Origin: Citrus sinensis
Lineage: Eukaryota > Streptophyta > Magnoliopsida > Sapindales > Rutaceae
Direction: 5' to 3'
DNA: 64,000 nt
Assembly: GCF_022201045.2 (NCBI RefSeq)
Contig: NC_068564.1
Coordinates: forward strand, 28,735,001-28,799,000
This document shows positions 9,611-22,085 of this stretch, piece after piece; position 1 is the first letter of the stretch, and every line of letters begins with the position of its first letter. The position numbers and the translations under genes were made by a program. The notes beneath the pieces are model-generated. The model was not told where the DNA came from. It saw nothing but the letters and a program-made list of their open reading frames with translations, and searched no databases.

Positions 9611-10177
9611 AGCCTTTTTTCACATTCCCCAAAATTTCTGATAAAACTATTTTTTCAGTTAAAATTATTTAAATAAATTTGATTTATTATTTTACATAAA
9701 AATTTAACTAAACGCTTAGATAAATTACTCTTTTAATAAATTCTTTATACTCATTTTATTTTATCATTTGTAGTTGTATCCCACTATTGTTGGCCTCTTT
9801 TTAATTTTAATTAAAAATATTTTTGAGAAAATTATAAGAGTTTAGAATAAAGAAGGTGTAAATTATATAATAAAAAAATTAAACAATAATTTTAATATTT
9901 TAGAATCTATATGAAACTTAAAAGGAAATAATTTCCTTATATACCATTCTATAGTCAAATAGTTAATTTTAGTATATTGATTTATATTTAATCAGTTAAA
10001 TTGAAGATATTTTAGGGAATAAACTTGAAAAGGGTGTTAGAAGACTTTAAAGGAGTGTTAAAAGCTAAAAAGGGCAAGACTTCAAGATGAGGCCCAATAA
10101 TTTCTTTAATCGTGGGCCAAACTTGAAGAATTAAGTTGAGCTCAATGAAGAATTTGTACCATCTTCAGTTCTTTTAT
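9611..10177. other. AT-rich intergenic DNA
   Basis: No gene or clear repeat seen between the two MITEs. Several A/T runs. A stretch at 10000-10150 is somewhat richer in G but has no open frame of note. Confidence 0.4.
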
Positions 10178-10186
10178 ATTTTAAAA

Positions 10187-10803
10187 GGGTAATTTTTAAA
10201 AACCTCTCCTGAGGTTTGGGTTTGTTGTAAGTAGATGTCGAGAATTTGTTTATTTATAAAAAACTTTCTACTGTCAGTTAACTTTAACATTGACCGTTAG
10301 TTGACTATGCAAAGACAATATTACCCTTAACAACAGTTTGTAGACGGAAATAACTAAAAAAAAAATTAAAATTGTTGGTTATTTTACCCTCTTTAAATTA
10401 TTGATATTTTCTTAAAGTTTCTACAAGAAAGATAAAATTAAAAATTTGAAAAATTCTCTTTAAATTATTGATATTTTCTTAAAATTCCTACAAAAAAGAT
10501 AAAATTAAAAACTTGAAAATAAAATAGTTATAATCTTTACCTATGATAGTGTAAATCTTTGGAATTGACAAGGATAAAATTGTCAAAAAATAGGATTTGT
10601 GCTTTTCGCGTCAATAATTTTAATTTTTTTTTAGTTATTTTCGTCTACAAACTGCTGTTAAGGGTAATATTATCTTTGCACAGTCAACTAACGGTCAATA
10701 TTAAAATTAACTGACGGTAGATAATTTTTTATAAATAAATAAATTCTCGTCATCTACTTACAACAAGTTCAAACTTCAGGAGAAGTTTTCAAAAATTACT
10801 CCC
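10187..10803. mobile_element. Mutator-type (MULE) MITE with long terminal inverted repeats
   Basis: About 617 bp. The left arm (10187-about 10380) and the right arm (about 10610-10803) are inverted copies of each other over about 190 bp, sharing for example GTAATTTTT, TTGTTGTAAGTAGATG and TTGACCGTTAGTTGACT in matching order. The element is flanked by ATTTTAAAA at 10178-10186 and again at 10804-10812, an exact 9-bp target-site duplication. That length is the hallmark of Mutator-like transposition. There is no transposase, so the element is non-autonomous. The arms differ at scattered positions, suggesting moderate age. Confidence 0.9.
10389..10518 (+). repeat. Two-copy tandem duplication inside the MULE MITE
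   Basis: CTCTTTAAATTATTGATATT starts at 10389 and again at 10456, giving a 67-bp period. The copies differ at a few positions. The duplication lies in the spacer between the inverted arms. Confidence 0.8.
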
Positions 10804-10812
10804 ATTTTAAAA

Positions 10813-12420
10813 TAACCTCACTTGCATTAATTTTTTGCCATAAGACAAAGAGCTAAAAATATTTAAATGAGTGGTCACCATTTATCAGTTGTTTAACAAA
10901 ACCATAATCATATCATTAAAGATAGATTCTCTTCTCCGGACAAAAGAAAAGCGACCAATCAACTTCTTACAACTGCTCCATGAAGTCTCTGGAGTGAGAT
11001 TGTTACAATTAATTTTTAATATAAACCAAATTTTACTAGAAAATTTTGTTTAAATAATATATAAATTTTAAATCAAATCATTGCTTGCTCAATCTCAATG
11101 TAAAACATATTCAAACTCAAAAAAATCTCTTATACTGATCTTGATGAGAGCGAAATTTATAAATCGAATTTTAATACTAATTTAAAATCATTATAACTAG
11201 GAAATTAAATAGTAGTTTATATATGGATGGATTATTAACGAAGATCATAGCTGGATGCCCCATGGAATGCGCATATCTCATGCCCATTGACTGGTCGAGA
11301 GAGAATATCTAAAACCCCACGTTATAATTTCGTAACATTAACAAATATTGTTATTGTTATTATTTATTATTTCAATAATATTAGAGATCTCCAATATTAT
11401 ATATTACTCATCTATTAAAAAATAAATTTTAGTATTTATAAAATTATTTAATAAATAAATATTATGTCAGTTAGGAATCAAATTTTAATTTAAATATTCT
11501 AATACCTAGCACTTCCCTTCAGCTATTATGTTCTCTTTTTGTGTGAATATAAGGATTTAAAGAGAAGTAGAGAATAAAACGGAAGCTATTTCTATTCAAA
11601 ATTGATTTCTCAATTTTGTTGATTATAATTTACAAATCTATAATTGGCCATGGCCGGTGCCATCTGCCGAGTCAGCACTCCATTTCTCTAAATTTCTACT
11701 CGTGCTTCTCTCACTTGTACTTTCTGGACAATAGTGACTTCCAATTGACTATGTCCGAAAGTTACAACATCATCATTAGTGAAGGAAATTTATTTTAGAA
11801 GATCAATTAACGATATGAAAATCTTCACATTTACCATGCATGGTTTATAAAAATTTTATTCCAAATTCTTAATAACTTTTTAAGGCTAATTTCTAAACTG
11901 GTCTTCATAGTTAAATTTGATTTCTATAATTGTTGATTTTTTTTTTATGTGTGTCGAGTGACATTAAAATTTAATATAATATCTCATATTATTAATAATA
12001 AAAATTATTTTATTAATAATTTCATAGAATATCGTAGGCGGACACAACTAAAGTACAAGAAGGATTTCAAGTCTTTATAGGTTATTATTATTTTTAAATG
12101 TACCTTAAATTCTTCTTAAAAGAGTTAAATTAAATAAAAAATTAAACCCTCTATGTCATATTATTTTTCATGAAATCTTTGAGATTTTTAAATGTCTAAT
12201 ATATTACTCATAAATAAATTATATTTATTTTAAACCAATATGCCGATTTTATATTCAAGAGATTTACCGTTGCGTGGATTCTCTCGACCCGTTTCTCCAC
12301 GTTGTACATTTGAGACCAAAATACCCTTCAGTTTCTCTCAAAGGTACAAGAGAGAATGTCACGTCTTTCCCTGTCTTGTAAAACTCCAATACTGTCTCTC
12401 TTTCTCTCTCTTCACTGATT
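10813..12420. other. AT-rich intergenic DNA upstream of the WEB gene
   Basis: No gene supported. Short open frames exist but have no coding character. The last 180 bp (12240-12420) become CT-rich (CTCTCTCTTTCTCTC-type tracts), as is usual close to a plant promoter. Confidence 0.5.
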
Positions 12421-12426
12421 TGCCGA

Positions 12427-12433
12427 TATAAAA
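12427..12433 (+). promoter_or_regulatory. Candidate TATA box of the WEB gene
   Basis: TATAAAA preceded by CT-rich tracts. Transcription would start near 12455-12465. A long leader follows, with a donor AAAG|GTACG at about 12846, a likely untranslated exon ending CATTG|GTAAGT near 13181, and an acceptor TTTCTTAG just before the ATG at 13874. Leader exon positions are approximate. Confidence 0.4.
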
Positions 12434-12728
12434 TTTGTCGCCGAACAGCTTTTGAAATTTCAAACTGTCACTCACTCTGTCAAAGACTCTGTCTCTCTCT
12501 AGATTGCAACTCTTTGCAGTTTCTCACATACAGGGAGAACAACGAACCGTATGATTTCTACCCGGAACATTTTCCGGGAAAAAGAAACTTTCTTGGTCGA
12601 GAAAATTTTTCATTTCTTAGGAATTTTTGCACAACTGAGAAAATCCTTTTTGGGTTTGGTTGTTTGAGTGAAAAGATTAAAAGGTTTTCTTTGTTCTTTT
12701 AATTGTTTTTGAGTTCTCGAGGGGAAGC

Positions 12729-12785
12729 ATGATGATCGGTGAAGATGATCCCAATATTGTGTGGACATGTGAAGACCGCTGTTAA
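12729..12785 (+). other. Upstream open reading frame in the WEB gene leader
   Basis: Within the inferred first leader exon two adjacent ATGs open an 18-codon frame (MMIGEDDPNIVWTCEDRC) ending TAA at 12783-12785. Another leader frame of 62 codons lies at 12514-12702. If transcribed, these would precede the main start by two introns and could dampen translation (inference). Confidence 0.3.
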
Positions 12786-13873
12786 TATTGACTTTCGATG
12801 ATTTCTAGGGTTTTATGGTTAGGGTTTTCTGGTTAGTCAAGTAAAGGTACGTTCTTTTTTTTTTCTTTTTATGCTTGCAAGTTTTGTTTTTTTAGCTTTA
12901 TTTTTGTTTTCAATTTGTCTTTTTAAACCCTTTGTTGTTTTGCGTGTAATTTGCTGCTTCATTTAATTTGATTTTTTTGATGTGACCTCTCTATTTTGTT
13001 ACTATCTCGAACTATTATTTATTGCTAAAAGCATAGATTTTTTATGATAATTCGTTGTCTGTTTGTTGTTGGATTAAGGTTTGAGCTTGAATTTCTGATC
13101 AAATCAAAGGGAAATAGTATTACGACAGATCAGTGTGAAGATATTTGTGTCAATTTGCTGGAAGAAAGCGATAAACATTGGTAAGTACCCACTAATTCTT
13201 GTTGCTCCAGTAACATTTATATTTATTTGTGTGATGAATTAGAAACTTGAAAGATTTCTTGGTATGGATTTTGCTAATCTTTCTTCTACTTCTTGTTTCT
13301 AGCTTTTGTTTCTTGCTTCAATCCATGACGTTTTGTTTTGATAAGTTTTAAAGACTTAACAATAGTCTGCTCAAGGAATTGTGAAATGGTTGTAGAAAAT
13401 AACACGATTCATTTACAGCTAAACTTGATAGTGCTTAGGGCTCACATTGTTTTTTTGAACCACAATGAGCATGGCCAGTAGGGATTTTCAAAGTCAACAA
13501 GTTTTTTGTTAACTGAAGCTTTTAGCATAATTGCTGTTTGAATGTAATGAAGATGAAGTCCTGACTTCTAAGTTCTATTAGATTTTTCTGTTTTCTGATT
13601 TAGTGACACACACTTGTGGATGAGATACATGCTAGTTCTTAATTTATGCAGAGTAGGCTAAGGTCAATATTTCCTGCATGTGCTATATGGATATTTGCAG
13701 TTATCCGCTTTGTGAAAATTCTTTAGTTTTTTTTTTTAAAAAAAAAGGAAGTAGAAGAAATTTTAGGATGTTCTTCTTCTAGCTGCTGAGTTCTGAACTT
13801 TGGGTGATGATATGTTTGATTTCTGAGAAATTCTTTTTGATTGTTTTCTTAGAAACAAACAAAATAAAGCAGT

Positions 13874-16085
13874 ATGGTAGCAAAGGGACGTCAAAACAGT
13901 ACGGACTCCCCTAGGGCGGAGGTGGGGGAGATAGACACCAGTGCACCATTTCAATCTGTTAAAGATGCTGTCACCCTCTTCGGTGAGGGTGCTTTCTCGG
14001 GGGAAAAACCTTCCATCAGGAAGCCAAAACCTCATTCTGCAGAGGTAAGAGCTTATATCTTTTATGTAGATTGGTTTATATCTTCATATAATTGGAGTTG
14101 GTTTGTATTTTAACATAATTGAAGTTTGCTATCGACTGATAATGTGTTGATGATTAATATTCATTCTCTTCTACTTTTGAAAGATGCTTAATTTTTCTCT
14201 TGATAGTTGCCTCCTAATATATATGGTGGTAGATATAGATATTTATCTCCTAATCAGTTTGAGGTGCTTTTTTACATATATTTGCTGTTTTAATTGGCAG
14301 AGAGTATTGGCCAAGGAGACACAGCTTCACTTGGCCCAAAGAGAGCTGAACAAGTTAAAGGATCAACTAAAGAATGCTGAAGATACTAAGGCCCAAGCAT
14401 TTGTTGAGCTTGAAAAAGCAAAAAGAACTGTTGAGGATCTCAGCCTCAAACTCGAAGTTGTTATTGAATCCAAGGAGTCAGCAATCAAGGTGACAGAAGC
14501 TGCAAAGATTCAGGCAAAGCAAATTGAGGAATCTAATTGTAGCAACCCTTCTGGCTCTGATGGTGCTAGGAATCAAGACTTAGAAACTGAAAGGGAAAAG
14601 TACACGAGTGTGTTTTCTGAACTTGCTGCTGCAAAGCAAGAGCTAAGGAAAATTCATCAGGATTGCAATTCAACCTTGGAAGCAAAAGTTACTGCCTTCA
14701 ATCTTGCAGCAGCAGCAGAAAATTCAGCCAAAGCAAACATGGAGAGAGTTAGTGAGCTCTCTAAGGAAATTTCAACGGTACAGGAATCTATTGGCCAAGT
14801 GAAGCTTGCAACTATGCAAGCCCAGCAAGAGCAAGCAAAGGTATTTGCCGAAAAAGATTTACAGAGGCAGTCGTATAAAGCTACTCTGGAAGAGTCAGCC
14901 AAGAAATTGCTTGCTTTGAGGAACCAGTTTGATCCTCAACTCACTCAGAATCTTGAAACCCAATTGACAGAAACAATGAGTGAGATTGCAGCTTTGCAGA
15001 AGCAATTGGAAAATGCAAAGGCTTCAGATTTAGATTCTGTGAGAATTGTGACTTCAGAGTTGGACGATGCTAAGGGGTCATTGCAGAAAGTAGCAGAAGA
15101 GGAAAGCTCCTTGCGAAACTTGGTGGAGTCTCTTAAAGTGGAGCTTGAGAATGTGAAAAAAGAGCATTCTGAACTGAAGGAGAAGGAAGCAGAGACAGAA
15201 TCCATTGCTGGTAATTTGCATGTCTTACTCCAGAAGACCAAGTCTGAGCTTGAAGCATGCGTTGTAGAGGAAGCCAAAATAAGAGGTGCTTCTGAAGAAA
15301 TGATCTCAAGTCTTCACCAGCTATCCTTGGAAACAGAAAATGCGCGACAAGAAGCAGAAGAGATGAAAAACAAAGCTATGGAGTTGAAGGAGGAAGCTGG
15401 AGCCACCAAGATTGCACTTGAAGAAGCAGAGAAGAAGCTGAGAGCTGCTCTAGAAGAAGCTGAAGAAGCAAAAGGAGCTGAGACAAGGGCCCTTGATGAG
15501 ATTAAGACGTTGTCTGAGAGAGCTAGTGCTGCACGTGCATCTACTTCTGAATCTGGTGCCAATATAACCCTTTCAAAAGAAGAATTCGAGTCTTTGAGTC
15601 GTAAAGTTGAGGAGTCAGACACATTGGCAGAAATGAAAGTGGCTGCTGCCATGGCTCAGGTTGAGGCTGTGAAAGCTAGTGAAAATGAGGCCCTGAAGAA
15701 GTTGGAGGCAACTCAGAAGGAGATCGAAGATATGAAAGCTGCAACTGAAGAGGCTCTAAAGAGGGCAGAGATGGCTGAAGCAGCTAAGAGGGCAGTAGAG
15801 GGAGAACTCCGGAGGTGGCGTGAACGAGAGCAGAAGAAGGCGGCTGAAGCTGCAGCCCGAATTCTAGCTGAAACGGAGATGTCATCTGAATCATCACCTC
15901 ACCACTATAGGATTCAAAAGCACTACCCATCAGAGAAAGTTGTGGAGGTTCGTAAGTTGGAAAAAGAGAAGTCTGCTCTCTCAAAAAAAACAATTGTGCC
16001 TAATATCAGTGGCATCTTTCATCGAAAAAAGAATCAAGTTGAAGGTGGATCACCGTCGTATCTTCCTGGTGAAAAGCCCATTTGA
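13874..16085 (+). CDS. TREPH1: WEB family coiled-coil protein (At5g55860/TREPH1-like)
   Basis: Two coding exons, 13874-14044 and 14301-16085, join in frame to 651 residues. The N-terminus MVAKGRQNSTDSPRAEVGEI followed by DTSAPFQSVKDAV..LFGEGAFS is the signature of the WEB (weak chloroplast movement under blue light, DUF827) family. Nearly all the rest (about residues 60-600) is Glu/Lys/Ala-rich heptad coiled coil, with a basic Ser-rich tail (HYPSEKVVEVRK; GIFHRKKN). No membrane segment. Length matches the Arabidopsis relative At5g55860 (about 650, from memory), which I recall as the touch-regulated phosphoprotein TREPH1. Family members act in chloroplast movement (WEB1, PMI2) or mechanical signalling. 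An apparent ATG at 14184 lies in the intron and is not the start. Confidence 0.9.
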
Positions 16086-16849
16086 CATTTACAAATGGTT
16101 TGGGGTGAAAAATGCTAACGCTCTTGTTGTGTACATTTGAGATGGAATCATGTAATTTGAACTGGAGGAATCAAGTTTCTATTATTTAGTCTGTTTGTGG
16201 ACGGAAAATGAAACCATTATGAGCTTGGAAGCAAATTCCTGAAAGCGTTAATCACTTTTTGACAAGTTCATGGAAGTTTGATCTTGTATGTGGAGTTGAT
16301 TTATTAGGACATGATTGAATATTTGCTGCAAAAGTGAGCTATGCTATCGCCTTCTACATTTGGCAGATACCCTTAGCTTCTCTGTTTGAAGCTATCAGCA
16401 ATGGTCAATCTGCAGCAATGCCATGAGTGATGGCCTCAAAATGAAGTCTTTACATCAAAAAACTCATTAGGCAAATGGGTTCAGTCTTCTTTTATCTGCA
16501 CTTGTTGCACACCTAGTTATGGTTTTCCTTTGCGGTCTCTTATCGCTGCTTTCTGATTTTTTTTTTTTCTGGTTAAGTTTCACTAGAAATGAAAGTTGTA
16601 TAGCAAGAGCGTGTGCTGTAAAATACAAACATTAGGTGTTCAGTTAATGGCTATGCTATCTTAGAGTTGTTCTAAGGTCACAATTATATATATACAAAGT
16701 GATAAATAATAAAAAATTTATTATAATTTTAATTGTGTAGTTATAATATGATATTTTACCTAAAAACGGTTCTACCATAGATAGACCTTAAGTTAATATG
16801 TTTTGTAAAATATTTATTGTTTGTTTTATATAAAATTATGAACCCGTTT

Positions 16850-17057
16850 AGAATTGTGGTGAGGTAGTTGGGTTGTCAAAACTCAACTATTAAGGTGTTT
16901 GATAACACTTGTGGCTGAGTTTTGATAGCTTAATAATTTTTTTTTTTTAATTTTTACTCAACAGTTATAACTTTTACTTCAGAATAACTGCTGTTTAAAA
17001 ATTACATTACCTCACTTTTAAAGACATCCTATACCTCTTACCAAACAATCCTAAATA
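16850..17057. mobile_element. Possible small MITE
   Basis: The left end GTTTAGAATTGTGGTGAGGT resembles the reverse complement of the right end (ATTTAGGATTGTTTGGTAAG) over about 30 bp, with AT-rich non-coding sequence between. The ends are imperfect and no target duplication is clear. Confidence 0.35.
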
Positions 17058-17256
17058 GTTGTAGTTTTAACAATAGAATGGAGCAATGAGTACAAGCAAA
17101 CCCATAAATTATTATAGCGAGTCTCATAATTACATCGCCAAAATTTATTACTATTATAAGCTTTACTCCAATTTGCCTTTTATGAAAATTAGAACAATAA
17201 AAATAAATAAATAAATAAAACAAAATACTGAGCTTCATCGGAAATATCCCCGAAGT

Positions 17257-17266
17257 GCCACGTGTC
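17257..17266 (+). promoter_or_regulatory. G-box/ABRE upstream of the sucrase/ferredoxin-like gene
   Basis: GCCACGTGTC, a CACGTG core with ABRE-type flank, 170 bp before the ATG at 17437. One copy only, so the regulatory meaning is tentative. Confidence 0.4.
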
Positions 17267-17436
17267 CCCCCAAAAGATACAGAAACAATAACATGATTTA
17301 AAAAACAATAAGACCAAAGTCTTGTGTTGATCGCAAGCATAAGCTTAAGCACACATTTCACTTCCTCTGCCACTGGAACTCGAAAGTACTGAACTTTTTA
17401 CTCTCAAAACCCCCCAAAAAAAAAAAAAATTTCAGA

Positions 17437-20400
17437 ATGTCAAGCAATAGGGAGGAGCCGTTAACTTTCGCATCGTCTTCTCCAATCACAGTCTCAGACC
17501 AGCTCGACAACAACAGCTACCACACGGACCCATCGTCCCACATCGGAAGCACTTCCAACAGTTTCCAAAACGACACGTTTTTGAGCGAGAGCAGCGCAAG
17601 CATTAATCTTGATGTTGAGTTCGGATTCTCTAGGCCCGAGTTCAGGCTCTGTCAACTCGCCGGTACTGTCGACTTCTATGAGCGCCACGTGTTCGTGTGT
17701 TACAAGAACCCTTCTGTCTGGCCTCCGAGGATCGAGGCTGCCGAGTTTGATCGCTTACCCAGGTTGCTTTCTGCTGCTGTTGGGGCTAGAAAGCCCGATA
17801 TGAAGAGAGAGGTCTGTTTGTTTTTGCGGGTTTTGTGGTGTTTTTGATTTGGTGATCTTTTTACTGAAGTGAAAAAATGTGTGTTATTGTTTTGTTTTTC
17901 ATGTTGTGAGTGAGGAAATTTTTTTCCCCATTTTGTTTGCATTTAGGAGCGCTTTGTGGGGGCTGTTGCTTGTTTAGGAATTTGATCTTGGTTGAAGTAG
18001 ATTGGTTTTATTCTCAGTTAAAGAATGTGGGCTCTTGGTGGTTTCTAAATTACTTTTGTTTTGATGACTGAGTCAGCTTAAATTTTGTCGTGGATTGCTT
18101 TTAGATTTGATATTGAAGTGGAATATCATGCTTTTTCTATGGTCATTTTTCATTTGTGTCTCGATAAGTTTGATTTTGTATTTGGTGAACTGAAATAAGT
18201 TGACGTTGGCTCTGGGTAAAATAAAAAAGGTTTTGGTGGTTCTTTTGTGGGTTTTAATTTGAGGAATGATTATGTGTTGATTGGGGTTCAAATTTGCTGC
18301 AAGTTTATTTTAATTTTCATGACTTGAAGTAGTTTTTGGTGTTTTATGTGTTGACTGTGCTTTAAGTCTCATCTCAAAGGGTTTGATTTGGTTCCATTTG
18401 TGGCATGGTTTTAGTTGTAGGGAGCTGATATAGGTTTTAGAGTTTTGTTTGTTGATTGTGTTGGTGGTGGTTTTGATTTTGATGTGAGGTGCTCCTATTT
18501 TTGATGAATTGTGAATATTCTACGATGTCTGTGCTTTTAGAAGTGATTTGGTTGTTGTTTTAGCTCTAATGTTTTGTTCAGAGGGGTTTAAGGTTCAAAC
18601 TTTATTGTGTGTGTGTGCGTGCGCGTTTTTTCCTTTTTCTTACTCTCAGCAATTTGAGAATATTAGCCAATCATTGGATAGTTTGAAGTTTGTGGGTTGA
18701 TTTTTGATTTTGTTGGTTTACAGTTTCAATATGCATTAGTCTCAGCTTTAGCAAGTTGAAGTGGAGTTTGCTGTTTTGCTAATAATCACTTGGTTTTGGG
18801 TGCTCTTTAGTTGTGTGATTTGGTGTCTGTGATCGGAAGTGGGATCTTTTGCAGGTTAATAGTGTTTAGCTGTGGGGAATTCCAGGAGCATCTAGGGGTC
18901 ATCAGTGGGTATTTTTGAGTTTCAGAAAAAGTTGTCTGACATATATATTAAATTCCACTTCACCATTTTGTATTAAATTGTTTTGGGTTTTGCTTAAGAT
19001 TTTCAAGGGGCATGGAGAGTTTAATTGTTAAGCTGTCAATTAGTCATGAATCTTCCTTTAGTGCTCGTATATATTTTTGATGTTTTGTGTACATATATTT
19101 TCCAAGTATGGTTCCAACCAGACTATATATGCGAGGTAAAAAATGTCACATATTTGAGGCACTTATTTCACTATTGCTGTGCGGAATTTTTGGTTACTTC
19201 ATTTTCGGAAGAATTATAACTGTGATGAGAAGTGGAATTTTAGAAATTATTATTCTAATGATTACCTATTATGGTCTCTACAAAGTCTGGGGTTAAGAGT
19301 TTTTATAGCACGATGGAGCTTTTGCACATGATCTATGTAGTGCAAAGCATTTAATGTGCTTGAAATCTCAGACAAACCTGTGGCCTGTACTGATTGGATC
19401 TATAATGCTTTTAGTAAAGAATGTCTTTGTTGACTGTATTTTTGTGTAAAATTGTTTTCTCTAGTGTCCCTAGAGTTGGAGAAAAGGAAACAAATATTTG
19501 TGTTATTTCTTTTACATATTAATCTTGTATGGTGGGCAGGACATTTTGGGTCATCTCATTTGCCGGTCTACGGTTTACCTCAAGTTTCTGATAATGTTAA
19601 TGTTTGGTCAGCTAATTGTTATAAGGTTTGGTCATATGGTCAATTGGCATGTTTGTTTGATTTTTATGAAATTTTTCCATGAATGAATTACATTGGAAAA
19701 ATTAGAGATTAATTTGATGAAATATCTGTGCTTTTTGGGTTTGGTTTCTTTTCTTTCTTTTTTTTTTTTTTGGGTTCTGATTTTCTGAGGTTGATCACTT
19801 CTCCTTGCTTTCCTCTCTTTTTCCTTTAGACCCGCTTAACAATATGCGAAGGGCATGATGGAACTGAAACATCAAATGGGGATGTGCTAATTTTTCCAGA
19901 CATGATCCGATACAGGTCAACTGAAAGCTTCTTTTTTAACTGTTTCCTTAAAATATTTTTCCATTTTAATATTGGTTTTGATCAAGTAAAGGATGCAGGA
20001 GATTGACTCATTTTGACGTTGACACATTTGTTGAAGAAGTGCTCGTGAAGAACAGTGAGTGGTTGCCTGGAACCCCTGAAAAACTAAAGGGTTGGTATGT
20101 GTTTGTGTGTTCTCATGCGTCGCGGGATCGACGCTGTGGAGTTTGTGGACCTCCACTAGTTAGTAGATTCAAGGAAGAGATAGAGACCCATGGGCTTCTG
20201 GGTAAAGTGTCTGTTAGCCCTTGCTCACACATTGGGGGGCACAAGTATGCTGGAAATGTTATTATTTTTGGATCAAATGTTAATGGAGAAGTCACCGGGC
20301 ACTGGTAAGAGGAAAATCTGTTAGTTATTATCGATTGCTTTAACTCAACTTTTAGTTGTTCCTTAAATTTATTAAGTTCATAAGCATATCTAGTCACCAT

Positions 20401-21357
20401 GATATATTGTGCACATGATTCCTAATTTAATGCCATATAAAAATGTTTTATTTTTAAATTTTTGCAGGTATGGGTATGTCGCGCCTGATGATGTACCTAC
20501 ATTGCTTGAGCAGCATATAGGGAAAGGAGAAATTGTAGACTGGCTATGGAGGTAATTAATTTTTTGTTTCTTGCTTCTAAATTTCCTAGATTGTGGACTA
20601 ATTTTTCTGGTGTTTCTTCATTAATGCATTAATACTTTGTAGTTGATTGCCAGCTGACTTTACTTTTGGTATGGTTTTTAGCAGTGGAGTGGATATCCTA
20701 GTAAATTAATTTGGTTCCTTTAATCTAAATGACTTGCCATGCCATTGATACACCATTCAAAAGAAATTGGCAGTCTGGATATTCAGATTGCATCCAATTA
20801 GAATTGTGAAAATCTGCCCGTCCCACTTTCTTAGTGATGGTTTCCATTTTATATCACACAGTAGTAATGGACAATTGAATGCTGATATTTTTAGGGGTCA
20901 GATGGGTTTATCATCAGAAGAACAGAAGAAATTTCTAGAACTAAGGCTCCAACTAAATGGTGAGACCAACATGGAAAGCAACAATAAAGAGTTGGCAGGC
21001 AAACAATTGAACGGGGATAACATTACAGCCTGTAGATCTCAAGTTGATGTTATGAGCTGTTGCCAAGAGAATGGAGACACCTGTTGTCAGAATACTCAGA
21101 ACACTGTCTTTCCAGACAAAATAGATAATCCAGATGCCGATGAGAGGGCAATGAAGGCGTCAACGGATAAGAAGAGAAGCAGCAAGAAACTAGTTTCCCG
21201 AAGCAGCAGCAGCAAAGGGGCTTTTACACGCAAGGTTTGTGCCATGCCAACTTGGCTGGAAAGCTGGGAACGTGAAGATACCTATGCAGTTCTAGCCGTT
21301 GGTTGTGCTGTTGTCTCTGTTGCTGTTGCCTATAGTTGCTACAAGCAGTTGAGCTAG
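17437..21357 (+). CDS. Sucrase/ferredoxin-like (Apd1/Aim32-type) protein with C-terminal membrane anchor
   Basis: Five exons, 17437-17811, 19830-19915, 19999-20304, 20468-20551 and 20895-21357, join in frame to 437 residues. A Ser/Thr-rich N-terminus precedes the sucrase/ferredoxin-like domain (about residues 70-280, thioredoxin-like fold). It holds WYVFVCSHASRDRRCGVCG (C200-x2-C203) and SPCSHIGGHKYAGN (H231, H235). In yeast Apd1 two Cys and two His of such motifs bind a [2Fe-2S] cluster (family knowledge), so a redox role is likely; the plant substrate is unknown. After a Lys/Ser-rich linker, about residues 412-433 are hydrophobic (YAVLAVGCAVVSVAVAYSCY) with a short tail, suggesting a tail-anchored membrane protein. 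Intron 1 is 2.0 kb, much longer than the others. Confidence 0.88.
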
Positions 21358-22085
21358 AACTTGAAAGGGCATTGCTTTATGTTTTAATGATATAATGGCT
21401 TAAACCAGCTTCTGCTTTCCAGCCAAGTAAGGTGTGGTTTGTGGCATATTGTGCAGTTACCAGGCAGAGCTGTCCTGATATTAAAGGGATAAAGGCTTGA
21501 ATTAAATTCTTAGTCAGATATGTATAATATTTGTCACTGAGGTACTCGATGCATTCTTCGTTCTTTTACTTTGTATTTTGGTTACCTTCCAGTTTGTACC
21601 TGTGCATACGAAAATTGAAGTGTTCCAACACTTTAGAGAACTAGAGAAGTTTAATGTGACATCTATTTTGTTTTGGAATTTGATCAGTTTGACTGAAATA
21701 ACTTAATAAAATTTTTAGTGTCCTGATTGACAAACTTCGATAATTCACAGGGGATTGAGCAGGAGGTTCAGGCATGCTGGTTTCTTATACCGTCATACAA
21801 TGTATTTGATTGATTGGATAACATCGGAGCACTTAAAAATAAGAGCACTCACTTGACAAATAAAGAACATATTAATCCACGTCAAGGTGGGAATTGTTGA
21901 GCTACACCAAATTAGTTATTACATTCACCTGCATCGATCTGATGCAAGCAAGCACTTTTGCATGTGATTGCTGGAGTACAGAACCTCTCTTCACTCAAAA
22001 GCATCAATGAGTGCCAGGGCCTCAAGTGTTAGGTTTGAAGTTGTATGGTGCATCAAATGTGTAATTAGCAATATCTAAATTCTAA
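21358..22085. other. Convergent 3' regions of the sucrase/ferredoxin-like and SEC14 genes
   Basis: The two genes end towards each other 728 bp apart, and most of this space is probably their 3' untranslated regions. AATAAAATTTT-type poly(A) signals occur, for example at about 21705. No further gene seen. Confidence 0.5.

Larger units (their letters stand above)
16086..17436. other. Intergenic DNA between WEB and sucrase/ferredoxin genes
   Basis: The first about 500 bp is probably the WEB 3' untranslated region. AT-rich sequence follows with a TATATATA tract at 16685-16695 and a MITE-like stretch at about 16850-17057. No other gene seen. Confidence 0.5.

Noticed and set aside
14184-14300. Start at ATG 14184 for the WEB gene (gives a 633-codon frame)
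   Set aside because: The first 40 codons are hydrophobic intron sequence ending in a TTGGCAG acceptor. The family N-terminus is in the separate exon 13874-14044.
20767-20894. Start of a separate 196-codon gene at 20767
   Set aside because: It is the last exon of the sucrase/ferredoxin-like gene read upstream into its intron; splicing at 20895 joins it in frame to the previous exon.
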